From Fretibacterium fastidiosum (lineage in GTDB: Bacteria; Synergistota; Synergistia; Synergistales; Aminobacteriaceae), in assembly GCF_964642095.1 (NCBI RefSeq), contig NZ_OZ209244.1, positions 620,001-684,000 of the forward strand: a stretch of DNA of 64,000 nucleotides, given 5' to 3'. The notes below the pieces were generated by a model. It was not told the DNA's origin. It worked only from the letters and a program-made list of their open reading frames with translations, and ran no database searches. Both the position numbers and the translations under genes were made by a program. Below, piece after piece: positions 19,657 through 27,760 of this stretch. Each line of letters begins with the position of its first letter. Positions within the stretch are counted from its first letter, which is position 1.

Positions 19657-20730
19657 ATGGACAAACCCATCCTCGGCATCACCATGGGGGACCCCTTCGG
19701 CAACGGGCCGGAGATCACCGTCAAGGCCCTGGCCGACGCGGCGGTCTACGATCGCTGCCGTCCCCTCGTGGTGGGCGATGCATCCAGCATCCGATACGCC
19801 GCGGCGGCGGCCCGGACGCTCTCCGGAGCGGACCTGGAGGTCCGGCCCGTCAAGGCCGTGAGCGAGGCCGCCTTCACCCCCGGCGTCATTGACGTCCTCG
19901 ACCTGGGCCTCGTGAAGGCCTCCGACATCCCCGGCGACCCGGCGGCCCCGAAACCCTTTGGACTGGGGGTCACGAAGCTGGGCGGCGAGGCCGCGTTTCA
20001 GTACGTGGTGAGGGTCATCCAGATGGCGATGGCGGGCACGGTGGACGCCACGGTCACGAACGCCCTCAGCAAGGAGGCCATCAACCTGGCGGGGCACCAC
20101 TATTCGGGACACACGGAGATCTACGCCGACTACACGCACACGCAGAAGTACACCATGATGCTGGCCCACGAGAACCTGCGCGTCGTCCACGTCTCCACCC
20201 ACGTCTCCCTCCGCGAGGCCTGCGATCGGGTGAAGAAGGAACGGGTGCTGGACTGCATCCGAATTGCAAACGACGCCTGTCTGGCTCTGGGCATCCGGGA
20301 CCCGAAGGTCGGGGTGGCGGGCCTGAACCCCCACTGCGGCGAGAACGGCATGTTCGGCACGGAGGATATTCAGGAGATTCAGCCGGCCATCGACACGGCG
20401 CTGGCTCAGGGGATCAACGTCCCCGACCGCAAGCCCACGCCACCCGACACGATCTTCAGCAAGGCCATCGGCGGCTGGTACGACATCGTGGTGGCCATGT
20501 ACCACGACCAGGGGCACATCCCCCTGAAGGTGAAAGGATTCGTCTACAACAAGGCCGAAAAGCGCTGGGAGGCCGTGGCGGGGGTCAACGTGACGCTCGG
20601 CCTGCCGATCATTCGCGCCAGCGTGGACCACGGCACGGGGTACGGCCACGCCGGCAGCGGCGGCGCCAACGCCCTGAGCCTGGTCAACGCGATGGACTAC
20701 GGCATCCGGCTGGCGGAGCACCGGGGGTAA
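19657..20730 (+). CDS. pdxA2: PdxA2-like 4-phosphoerythronate/threonate dehydrogenase
   Basis: A 357-residue member of the PdxA family. It shows the start ILGITMGDPFGNGPEITVKA, metal-binding His residues in YSGHTEIYAD, LNPHCGENG and MYHDQGHIPLK, and the C-terminal VDHGTGYGHAGSGGAN. PdxA itself serves vitamin B6 synthesis, but paralogues encoded beside a DUF1537 kinase (PdxA2) oxidatively decarboxylate threonate or erythronate 4-phosphate to dihydroxyacetone phosphate. The gene has a good AAGGAGG and stands directly before the TRAP genes. The PdxA2 assignment rests on the neighbourhood. Confidence 0.85.
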   Translation: MDKPILGITMGDPFGNGPEITVKALADAAVYDRCRPLVVGDASSIRYAAAAARTLSGADLEVRPVKAVSEAAFTPGVIDVLDLGLVKASDIPGDPAAPKPFGLGVTKLGGEAAFQYVVRVIQMAMAGTVDATVTNALSKEAINLAGHHYSGHTEIYADYTHTQKYTMMLAHENLRVVHVSTHVSLREACDRVKKERVLDCIRIANDACLALGIRDPKVGVAGLNPHCGENGMFGTEDIQEIQPAIDTALAQGINVPDRKPTPPDTIFSKAIGGWYDIVVAMYHDQGHIPLKVKGFVYNKAEKRWEAVAGVNVTLGLPIIRASVDHGTGYGHAGSGGANALSLVNAMDYGIRLAEHRG

Positions 20731-20733
20731 AAC

Positions 20734-20753
20734 TGAGCCGGTAACCGAGCTCA
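20734..20753 (+). promoter_or_regulatory. Intercistronic hairpin before dctP
   Basis: TGAGC pairs with GCTCA and CGGT with ACCG, with one bulged A. It lies between the pdxA2 stop and the dctP ribosome binding site and could be an RNA processing or attenuation point. Confidence 0.4.
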
Positions 20754-20776
20754 ACTTTAAGAAGGAGTTCATTGTT

Positions 20777-21790
20777 ATGAAGAAAACGCTTGCTCTTTTG
20801 CTGACTCTGGGACTGGCTTTGAGCGTAATCAGCGGGAGCGCTTCCATGGCTTCCGCCACCGAGGCGAAGTTCGTATTGAAGCTCTGCACTGAGCAGACGG
20901 ATGGCGACCCCATCGACGACGGCTGCGACCGATGGGCGGAGCTCGTGAGCAAGGCCACGGACGGTGCCGTCAAGATTCAAGTGTACCCCTCCAGCCAACT
21001 GGGAGCCAAGGCCGACCTCATCGAAATGATGCTCATGGGGCAGAACGTATGTACAATCGCCGACGGCTCCTACCTCATGGACTACGTACCGGACTTCGGC
21101 GTGGTCATGGGCCCCTTCCTGTTCTCCGAATGGTCCGCTATGTATCAGATCACCGACAGCGACTGGTGGGGGGAGGTCGCCGCTCAGCTTGAGGAGCAGG
21201 GCCTGAAGATCATCTCCACCAACTGGGTGTATGGCGAGCGTCAACTGATGACCCGCAGCCCCGTCAAGAGCCTGGCGGACATGAAGGGACTGAAGATTCG
21301 CGTCCCCAACAACGACATCTCCGTCACCATGTTCAACGACCTGGGCGCAGCCTCCACCCCCATGGCGCTCAGCGAGGTGTATACCGCCCTGAGCCAGGGC
21401 GTGGTGGACGGCGTTGAGAACCCCCTGACTACCCTCTACAACAACAAATTCCAGGAGGTTTGCAAGAACGTCACCATGACAAACCACCAGATGACCTTCT
21501 CCAACTTCATCGTGGGGAAGACTTTCTGGGACAAGCTACCCCCGAAGTACCAGGAGGCCATTGTTTCCTGCGGCAAGGAGGCGGCCCTCTACAACAACGA
21601 CCTCTACCAGCAGGTCAGCCAGAAGATGCAACAAGCCCTCACCGACGAGGGTTGCACCATCATCACCCTGGACGAGGCCGCCCAGGCGGAGTTCAAGGAT
21701 GCCTGTGTGAAGCTCTACAAGGAATACGAGGAGAAAGGTACCTGGTCTAAGGGGCTTTACGACAAAATCCAGGCCATTATCAATCATTAG
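20777..21790 (+). CDS. dctP: TRAP transporter substrate-binding protein
   Basis: A 337-residue DctP-family protein with a signal peptide (MKKTLALLLTLGLALSVISG, cleavage near ASA) for export. Family marks include VYPSSQLGAKADLIEMMLMG, KSLADMKGLKIRVPNN with the substrate carboxylate-binding Arg, and LSEVYTALSQGVVDGVENPL. TRAP binding proteins of this type take acidic sugars and organic acids. Its place in the kinase/aldolase operon suggests a sugar acid such as threonate. AAGGAG precedes the start. Confidence 0.93.
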   Translation: MKKTLALLLTLGLALSVISGSASMASATEAKFVLKLCTEQTDGDPIDDGCDRWAELVSKATDGAVKIQVYPSSQLGAKADLIEMMLMGQNVCTIADGSYLMDYVPDFGVVMGPFLFSEWSAMYQITDSDWWGEVAAQLEEQGLKIISTNWVYGERQLMTRSPVKSLADMKGLKIRVPNNDISVTMFNDLGAASTPMALSEVYTALSQGVVDGVENPLTTLYNNKFQEVCKNVTMTNHQMTFSNFIVGKTFWDKLPPKYQEAIVSCGKEAALYNNDLYQQVSQKMQQALTDEGCTIITLDEAAQAEFKDACVKLYKEYEEKGTWSKGLYDKIQAIINH

Positions 21791-21797
21791 GGATCGG

Positions 21798-21831
21798 TCA
21801 GGAGGGGCGGCGGCACGCCCGCTCCTCCTGA
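21798..21831 (+). promoter_or_regulatory. Intercistronic stem-loop after dctP
   Basis: TCAGGAGGGGCGG (21798-21810) pairs with CCGCTCCTCCTGA (21819-21831) over 13 pairs with one G-U. It lies seven bases after the dctP stop and before the dctQ ribosome binding site, without a T-run. It probably protects the dctP message or reduces permease expression. Confidence 0.7.
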
Positions 21832-21847
21832 TGACAGAGGAGTCGAC

Positions 21848-22345
21848 ATGAAAAAGACACTGAACGCACTTTTGAACCTGGACACGTTGGTCGCCGGCGT
21901 GGGACTGGTGCTCATCGTGGTGATGACGGTGGCCGGTGTCTTCATGCGGAAGGTGATGGGACGACCCTTCGCTTGGATGGAGGAGATGCAGATATTCTTC
22001 TTCATTTGGACGATCTTCTTCGGTGGCAGCGTCGCCTTCCGCACGGGCAGTCAGGTCAGCATCGACCTGATCGCCGTGCGCCTCAGCCCCAGGGCCCGGT
22101 GTATCCTGGACATCGTGGACTATCTCATCACGGTCCTGGTCCTGGCCTACCTTACAAAGGGAGGCTATCAGCTGATGATGTCCGTAACGAAGAAGGTTAC
22201 ACCCTATTTCAAGATCAGCTACAGCCTCATTGATTTGGCGGTTCCCATCGGGTGCGTGCTGATGATCATCCAGTACAGCCTTATAGCCTGGGACAAATTC
22301 CTCCGGAACAGGGAAGCTGCGCAAGAGGAAGGAGCTGAGGCATAA
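21848..22345 (+). CDS. dctQ: TRAP transporter small permease
   Basis: A 165-residue four-helix membrane protein of the DctQ family. MGRPFAWMEEMQIFFFIWTIFFGGSVAFRTGSQVSIDLI is the typical second-helix region with the conserved Glu-Glu and the GSQVSIDLI turn. It supports the large permease of the same operon. GAGGAG lies before the start. Its TAA stop shares its last base with the ATG of dctM. Confidence 0.92.
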   Translation: MKKTLNALLNLDTLVAGVGLVLIVVMTVAGVFMRKVMGRPFAWMEEMQIFFFIWTIFFGGSVAFRTGSQVSIDLIAVRLSPRARCILDIVDYLITVLVLAYLTKGGYQLMMSVTKKVTPYFKISYSLIDLAVPIGCVLMIIQYSLIAWDKFLRNREAAQEEGAEA

Positions 22346-23643
22346 TGTCACCTATCGCCCTATCGGCAGCCATTATGCTCGTGCTGCTCTTCGCCAACGT
22401 CCCCGTTTTTGCCTCCGTGGTGGGCGCCTGCATCGCCTACTTCGTCTCCGCCCCAGACACCGGCTTCACGGCCATGATGGCCACCCAACGCATCATCAGC
22501 GGCATGCAGTCCGTGACCATGCTGGCCATCCCATTCTTCGTGGCCACAGGGGTTTTGATGAACTACTGCGGCATCACCGGGCGTATGCTCCAGTTCTGCA
22601 AGGTCCTGACCCAGCACATGTACGGCGGACTGGGCCAGGTGAACATCACCCTCTCCACCCTCATGGGAGGTATGTCCGGCTCTTCCCTGGCAGACGCCGC
22701 CATGGAAGCACAGCTCTTGGTTCCAGAGATGCGCAAAGCAGGCTACTCCAATGGCTTCGCCTCCGCCATCACTGCGGCATCCTCCATGATCACGCCCCTG
22801 ATCCCGCCGGGAATCGCCGCCATTATCTACGGGTCCATCACAGGCACCTCCATCGGCCGCCTGTTCGTGGCCGGTATTCTACCTGCGGCGGTGTTATGCG
22901 CTGCCATGATGATCATCGTATCCCGCTTCTCCAGGAAGAACGGCATCCCCCGCCTCTCCGAGAGGCGCGCCACCATCTACGAGCTCTGGGAGGCCTTCAA
23001 GCCCGCGTTCCTGCCCCTGTGCCTCCCCATCATCATCATCGGCGGCATTCGCATGGGCATCTTCACCCCCACTGAGGCCGGGTCCATCGCCATCTTCTAC
23101 GCCCTCCTGCTGGGCATCCTCTACCAGGAAATCCGCCTGGACAACATTTTGACCTGCATCAAGGAAACTGTAGCCACCACCGCCTCCATCATGTTGATCG
23201 TAGGGGCAGCCACCTGCTTCAGCTGGATTCTAACCTGGGAGAACATCCCCCAGACCATGACGGCGGAGCTCATCGCGCTCTGCCACAACAAGTACGTGTT
23301 TCTCCTCGCCGTGAACGTTTTCCTGCTGGCGGTGGGGATGTTCGTGGAAGCCACGGCGGCGCAGATCGTGCTGGCTCCTATGCTAGCCCCGGTGGCGGTA
23401 GCCTTCGGCATTGACCCCGTGCATTTTGGCATGATATTCATCTTTAACATGGCTATCGGCTCCATCACGCCTCCCATGGGGAACCTCATGTTCGTCACCT
23501 GCGGCGTGACCCGTTGCACCACCGGTGATTTCATCAGGGAGTGCCGCGTGTTCTACGCTCTCTTAATTATCATCTTAATGCTGATGACCTACGTTCCCTT
23601 CCTCTCCACCTGGCTACCCAACCTGCTTTACGGGGTGCGCTGA
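22345..23643 (+). CDS. dctM: TRAP transporter large permease
   Basis: A 432-residue DctM protein with about twelve helices. SGSSLADAAMEAQLLVPEMRKAGYSNGFASA and ITPLIPPGIAAIIYG are the first repeat signature and FNMAIGSITPPMGNLMFVTCGV the second. The start overlaps the dctQ stop. It moves the substrate with sodium ions. With the binding protein and DctQ it makes a complete transporter for the upstream catabolic enzymes. Confidence 0.93.
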   Translation: MSPIALSAAIMLVLLFANVPVFASVVGACIAYFVSAPDTGFTAMMATQRIISGMQSVTMLAIPFFVATGVLMNYCGITGRMLQFCKVLTQHMYGGLGQVNITLSTLMGGMSGSSLADAAMEAQLLVPEMRKAGYSNGFASAITAASSMITPLIPPGIAAIIYGSITGTSIGRLFVAGILPAAVLCAAMMIIVSRFSRKNGIPRLSERRATIYELWEAFKPAFLPLCLPIIIIGGIRMGIFTPTEAGSIAIFYALLLGILYQEIRLDNILTCIKETVATTASIMLIVGAATCFSWILTWENIPQTMTAELIALCHNKYVFLLAVNVFLLAVGMFVEATAAQIVLAPMLAPVAVAFGIDPVHFGMIFIFNMAIGSITPPMGNLMFVTCGVTRCTTGDFIRECRVFYALLIIILMLMTYVPFLSTWLPNLLYGVR

Positions 23644-23727
23644 GGTCAGGAGGAGCTTCCCCCTCCGAGGGAGGCGGTAAAGCCTAAATATTGAATTAAG
23701 CGCAAAAGCAGAATCGAGGGATCTGGT

Positions 23728-24723
23728 ATGAAATTCGTACTCACTCAGGCTCTTTGTCCTGAGGGGATGGAACTCCTCAAGATGGGGGCAATCGACGTCC
23801 ACGTGGCGGACGATCCGGACCCCAACCGCTACCTCGACGTCCTTCAGGACGCGGACGCCTTGATCGTCCGCATCGCCAGGTGCGACGCGAACGCCATTGA
23901 GCACAGCCCGCGGCTGAAGGTCATCGGGCGGACCGGCGTCGGCTACGACACCGTGGACGTGAAGAAGGCCAGCGAGCGCGGCATCCCGGTGGTGCTCACG
24001 CCGGGCGCCAACAATCGGAGCGTAGCCGAACACGCGGTCGCCATGATGTTCGCCCTCTCAAAAAACCTGGTGGAGGCACAGAACGAGATGTGCGCCGGGA
24101 ACTGGGAGATTCGAGGGGCTGGCAAGGCCTTTGAGCTGGAGGGCAAGACGGTGGGCATCGTCGGCATGGGCGCCATTGGTCGCGAGGTGGCGACGATCTG
24201 TCGGGGCTGCGGCATGAAGCTGATCGGCTACGACCCCTTCCTGAGCCGTGACAAAATCGAGGCGCTGGGGGCCCTGTACTGCGCCGACTACGAAGACCTG
24301 CTGAAGCGGGCGGACGTCGTGACGATCCACGTGCCCCTGACCAACGAGACCCGCGGGATGATCGGAGCGAGGCAGCTCGCCTCGATGAAGAGGACGGCCC
24401 TCATCATCAACTGCAGTCGCGGCGGTATCATCGATGAGGGCGACCTGGTCCGCGCACTGAAGGACGGCGTCATCGCCGGAGCCGGTACGGACGTCTACTG
24501 CCACGAGCCGCCGAAGCCGGACGACCCCCTGCTGCACTGTCCCAACCTCATCCTGAGCCCCCACTCCGCTGCACAGACGCGCGAGGCCGTCGTCAAGATG
24601 GCGCAGATGTGCGTCCGGGGATGCCTCGCCGTCTGCAGCGGCAAAAAGTGGCCCCACGTGGCGGACCGATCAGTGTACGACCACCCGATCTGGGCGGGCA
24701 GGGACTGGGCCGAGGCCGACTAG
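23728..24723 (+). CDS. D-isomer-specific 2-hydroxyacid dehydrogenase
   Basis: A 331-residue NAD-dependent dehydrogenase. The Rossmann fingerprint is GIVGMGAIGREVA, the catalytic Arg is in INCSRGGIIDEGDL, the Glu in the HEPPKPDDPLL region and the His in LSPHSAAQT. The N-terminal GRTGVGYDTVDVKKASERGI and SVAEHAVAMMFAL resemble the SerA/glyoxylate-hydroxypyruvate reductase branch. No C-terminal ACT domain is present, so it is probably catabolic. It starts 84 bases after dctM and likely belongs to the same sugar-acid regulon. Confidence 0.9.
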   Translation: MKFVLTQALCPEGMELLKMGAIDVHVADDPDPNRYLDVLQDADALIVRIARCDANAIEHSPRLKVIGRTGVGYDTVDVKKASERGIPVVLTPGANNRSVAEHAVAMMFALSKNLVEAQNEMCAGNWEIRGAGKAFELEGKTVGIVGMGAIGREVATICRGCGMKLIGYDPFLSRDKIEALGALYCADYEDLLKRADVVTIHVPLTNETRGMIGARQLASMKRTALIINCSRGGIIDEGDLVRALKDGVIAGAGTDVYCHEPPKPDDPLLHCPNLILSPHSAAQTREAVVKMAQMCVRGCLAVCSGKKWPHVADRSVYDHPIWAGRDWAEAD

Positions 24724-24764
24724 GCCGTCGCACCGACAAAACCGGCGCAAAAGGAGGCGGCAGC

Positions 24765-26057
24765 GTGAAAATTCAGGAACAATCTGCGTTGCGCGAGGTG
24801 CTGAGGACGGTGAACCTCCCGAAAATGCTGACGGTTCGGCAGAGGTTCAAGAGGGACGGGATTTCGGACGTTTCCTCCTGCCTCCGGGGAAAACTGATGC
24901 GCGAGGACCTGATGCGCCGTATCCAGCCTGGGATGAAGGTGGTCCTGACGGGCAGCAGCCGCCAGGTTTCCAACATGCCTGTCGTCCTCCGGGAGCTGGC
25001 CGCGTTCGTCAGAGGGTGCGGCGCGACGCCTTGGATCATCCCGGCGATGGGCAGCCACGGAGGGGCCACCGCCGAGGGGCAGATGGCGATCCTGGAGGGC
25101 TACGGCATCACCGAGGCAGCCTGTGGGTGCCGGATCTTCTCCAGCATGGAGACCGTCCGGGTGGGACAGCTGGACAACGGTGACGAGGTGTGCGTGGACC
25201 GGTTTGCCCACGACGCCGACGCCGTCATCGTGGTGGGACGAATCAAGCCCCACACGGCCTTCCGCGGCCCCTACGAGTCCGGCCTCGTCAAGATGATGGC
25301 AATCGGCATGGGCAAGCGGGAGGGGGCGGACTCGCTCCATCGGTCGGGCTTCGGCGCGATGGGCAAGCGTCTTCCACAGTACGCCCGGGTCGTCTTTGAC
25401 CACTGTAACGTCGTCTTCGGGGTTGGGCTAATCGAGAACGAGTTTGACGAAACGTGCCGGATCGAAGTCCTCCCCGCGGAGAATATCTTCGCGAGGGAGC
25501 CGGAACTTCTGGAGTACGCGCGGGGGCGGATGCCCCGCATCCTCCTTCCGGAGACGGACGTCCTGGTGGTTCGGGAGATCGGCAAGAACTTTTCCGGAAG
25601 CGGCATGGACCCCAACGTGACGGGGACGTTCGGCACCCCCTACGCCTCGGGCGGCATCAAAAAACAGCGCGTCGTGGTGCTGGACATCTCCCAGGAGAGC
25701 CACGGCAGCTTTATCGGCCTGGGGAAGGCGGACGTGACCACGCTCCGAGCCTTCGAAAAACTCGCGACGAACGCGACCTATCTCAACATGCTCACCTCCA
25801 CGGTGCTGGAGGTCGGCAAGATCCCGATGGTGCTGGAGGACGACCGGCTCGCTATCCAGGCAGCCATCAAAACCCTGACCGGGGTGGACAGGGCACGGGT
25901 CCGGGTCGTCTACATCAAGAACACGCTGTCGCTCGCCTCCGTCATGATCTCCGAGGCGCTCATGGACGAAGCGAGGGCGACGGAGGGCATGGAGGTCCTT
26001 GGAGACCCCCAACCCCTTCGATTTGACGGGATAGGGAACCTGCTGGACCTTGCGTGA
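24765..26057 (+). CDS. LarA-like protein (lactate racemase N-terminal domain, DUF2088)
   Basis: A 430-residue protein. The start is the GTG at 24765 with AAGGAGG eight bases ahead, although the frame is open further up. It shows GSHGGATAEGQ, VVGRIKPHTAFRGPYESGLVKMMAIGMGKREGA and NVTGTFGTPYASGG, which I recognise from LarA-like DUF2088 proteins. LarA racemases use a nickel-pincer nucleotide. Whether this member binds it is not deducible; no larBCE genes are in the window. Its position after a 2-hydroxyacid dehydrogenase suggests epimerisation of a hydroxy acid. Confidence 0.75.
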   Translation: MKIQEQSALREVLRTVNLPKMLTVRQRFKRDGISDVSSCLRGKLMREDLMRRIQPGMKVVLTGSSRQVSNMPVVLRELAAFVRGCGATPWIIPAMGSHGGATAEGQMAILEGYGITEAACGCRIFSSMETVRVGQLDNGDEVCVDRFAHDADAVIVVGRIKPHTAFRGPYESGLVKMMAIGMGKREGADSLHRSGFGAMGKRLPQYARVVFDHCNVVFGVGLIENEFDETCRIEVLPAENIFAREPELLEYARGRMPRILLPETDVLVVREIGKNFSGSGMDPNVTGTFGTPYASGGIKKQRVVVLDISQESHGSFIGLGKADVTTLRAFEKLATNATYLNMLTSTVLEVGKIPMVLEDDRLAIQAAIKTLTGVDRARVRVVYIKNTLSLASVMISEALMDEARATEGMEVLGDPQPLRFDGIGNLLDLA

Positions 26058-26123
26058 GCACCTATGCTGGCATGCTGATTTCAACATAAAAATTTACAGT
26101 AGAAACTTGAGGAGGGGACTCTC

Positions 26124-27113
26124 ATGATAAGATGGAAATTTAGCACGGTAATTTTGGCGATTGCTTTCATGACTGCTGTATGTCCTGCAACTGAGGCTGC
26201 TGACGCGATACACCTTACGTTGGCCCATGCAGATACACCGGAGGGGAGCCTCTTCGGGACTTGCATGACTGAATTCAAGAATGTGCTTGAGCAGAGGTCC
26301 AATGGTTCAATTATCGTAGATATCTTTCCTAATGGGCAATTGGGGACCGTGTCAGAATACGTCGTTGGCGTCCAAAGTGGTACGATCGATCTGGCCCCCG
26401 CAGCCAGTACCTTTATAGCAAACTTCTGCCATACGGTTTCCATTTTTGACCTGCCTTTCTTGTTCGAGGATTATGAGCACGTATGGCAAACGCTAGACGG
26501 GGAGGTCGGAACCCAATTGACCAGCGCCTTGGCAGACAATGGCATAGAGGCTCTAGCATGGTGGGGGCTTGGATTCCGCAACGTCACGACCTCAAAAAAA
26601 CACCCGATTAACAGTATCGGGGATCTAAAAGGCTTTCGTATTCGCACCATGCAGTCTGCGATCCACCAAGCCCTATTTCAGGCCTTAGGTGCTGATGCCG
26701 TTCCTATGGATTGGGGCGAACTGTACACTGCCCTGCAACAGGGGACCGTCGATGGCGAGGAAAATCCTTTTACCCAGGTGCTAAGCTCCAACATCTGGGA
26801 GGTTAATCCCATTATCGTCAAGACAGAACATGCCTTTACTCCAGCTGTATTCATGATGTCCCCTCAAGTTGCCTCAAAAGTCAGCTCGGAGCAACTCGAA
26901 TTGATCCGCAACTGTGCCAAGGAATGCACACCTATCTTCCGTAAGGCGACTGTAGATATTAACGCTGATGCATTGAAAACGCTGATTCAAGAAAAAGAGT
27001 GTTCCTTCATTGAAACAATCAGTAAGGCGGATCTCCAGGCTGCCACCGCTTCTGTATACAACAGCTATCCGGAGTATGCCGATCTAGTGCAGAGCATCCG
27101 TAACATTCGGTAA
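26124..27113 (+). CDS. dctP: TRAP transporter substrate-binding protein (second system)
   Basis: A 329-residue DctP-family protein with signal peptide (MIRWKFSTVILAIAFMTAVC, cleavage near TEA). LAHADTPEGSLFG, IFPNGQLGTVSEYVVGVQSG, IGDLKGFRIRTMQSA and ELYTALQQGTVDGEENPFTQ are family marks. Base composition is clearly lower in GC than the genes before it, and codons ending in A or T are frequent. GAGGAGGGG lies before the ATG. It opens a four-gene cassette with DctQ, DctM and an amidohydrolase, which suggests uptake of an N-acylated or cyclic amide substrate. Confidence 0.92.
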   Translation: MIRWKFSTVILAIAFMTAVCPATEAADAIHLTLAHADTPEGSLFGTCMTEFKNVLEQRSNGSIIVDIFPNGQLGTVSEYVVGVQSGTIDLAPAASTFIANFCHTVSIFDLPFLFEDYEHVWQTLDGEVGTQLTSALADNGIEALAWWGLGFRNVTTSKKHPINSIGDLKGFRIRTMQSAIHQALFQALGADAVPMDWGELYTALQQGTVDGEENPFTQVLSSNIWEVNPIIVKTEHAFTPAVFMMSPQVASKVSSEQLELIRNCAKECTPIFRKATVDINADALKTLIQEKECSFIETISKADLQAATASVYNSYPEYADLVQSIRNIR

Positions 27114-27146
27114 TCTCGTCCATATACAGCGTCCTTTCATGTTCAT

Positions 27147-27176
27147 ATCCCTGATGCGGTGTACCTCATCAGGGAT
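27147..27176 (+). promoter_or_regulatory. Intercistronic stem-loop after the second dctP
   Basis: ATCCCTGATG pairs perfectly with CATCAGGGAT around a 10-base loop, in the 98-base gap between dctP and dctQ. No T-run follows. Same position as the hairpin after the first dctP. Confidence 0.65.
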
Positions 27177-27211
27177 TCAAAACAGAGGAAGCGAAGGGGG
27201 GCTATTTTAGA

Positions 27212-27760
27212 ATGCTCAAGCTACTTGTTAGACTGAAAAAAGCAGACAATTTTTTGTACTCTATTCAGAAAATATTGATCCTTTTTGGCGTCATAGCCAT
27301 GGTGATTATTAACGGCGCCCAGGTTTTTTGCCGATATGTCCTGCACTCAAGCCTTGCATGGTCTGAACAAGTCAGCGTTCTTCTCTTCTTCATCTTGATT
27401 ATGCTTGGCGCAAATCTGGCTGTCAAAACAGACAGCGAAACAAAAGTCGACATCCTGAAATTTAAGAATAAGAGGACTAACTCCGCCCTCCATATCCTAA
27501 CCGATGCGCTGTCCATAGTAGCCCTGGTAGTTTTTATCGTTTCTGGATTCGCATTGCTGAAACATGCCCGTAAATTCCCACAGTTTCTTTCCTCTATTCG
27601 TCTAAATTATTTTTACATTTATTTATGGCTTCCCATGGGCTTTGGGCTGGTACTGTTTGATAAAGTTATCAACGTTCTTGAAAATACGTGCGTATTGATG
27701 GGAATCGACACTTCAACTTCTTGTAATTCCGAGAAAGAAATGGAGCAAGCGCAATCATGA
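27212..27760 (+). CDS. dctQ: TRAP transporter small permease (second system)
   Basis: A 182-residue four-helix DctQ protein. HSSLAWSEQVSVLLFFILIMLGANLAVKTDSETKVDIL matches the conserved EQ and KVDIL region. The C-terminal tail is polar. A GAAGGGGG lies about 12 bases ahead of the ATG. Its stop overlaps the dctM start by four bases (ATGA). Confidence 0.9.
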   Translation: MLKLLVRLKKADNFLYSIQKILILFGVIAMVIINGAQVFCRYVLHSSLAWSEQVSVLLFFILIMLGANLAVKTDSETKVDILKFKNKRTNSALHILTDALSIVALVVFIVSGFALLKHARKFPQFLSSIRLNYFYIYLWLPMGFGLVLFDKVINVLENTCVLMGIDTSTSCNSEKEMEQAQS

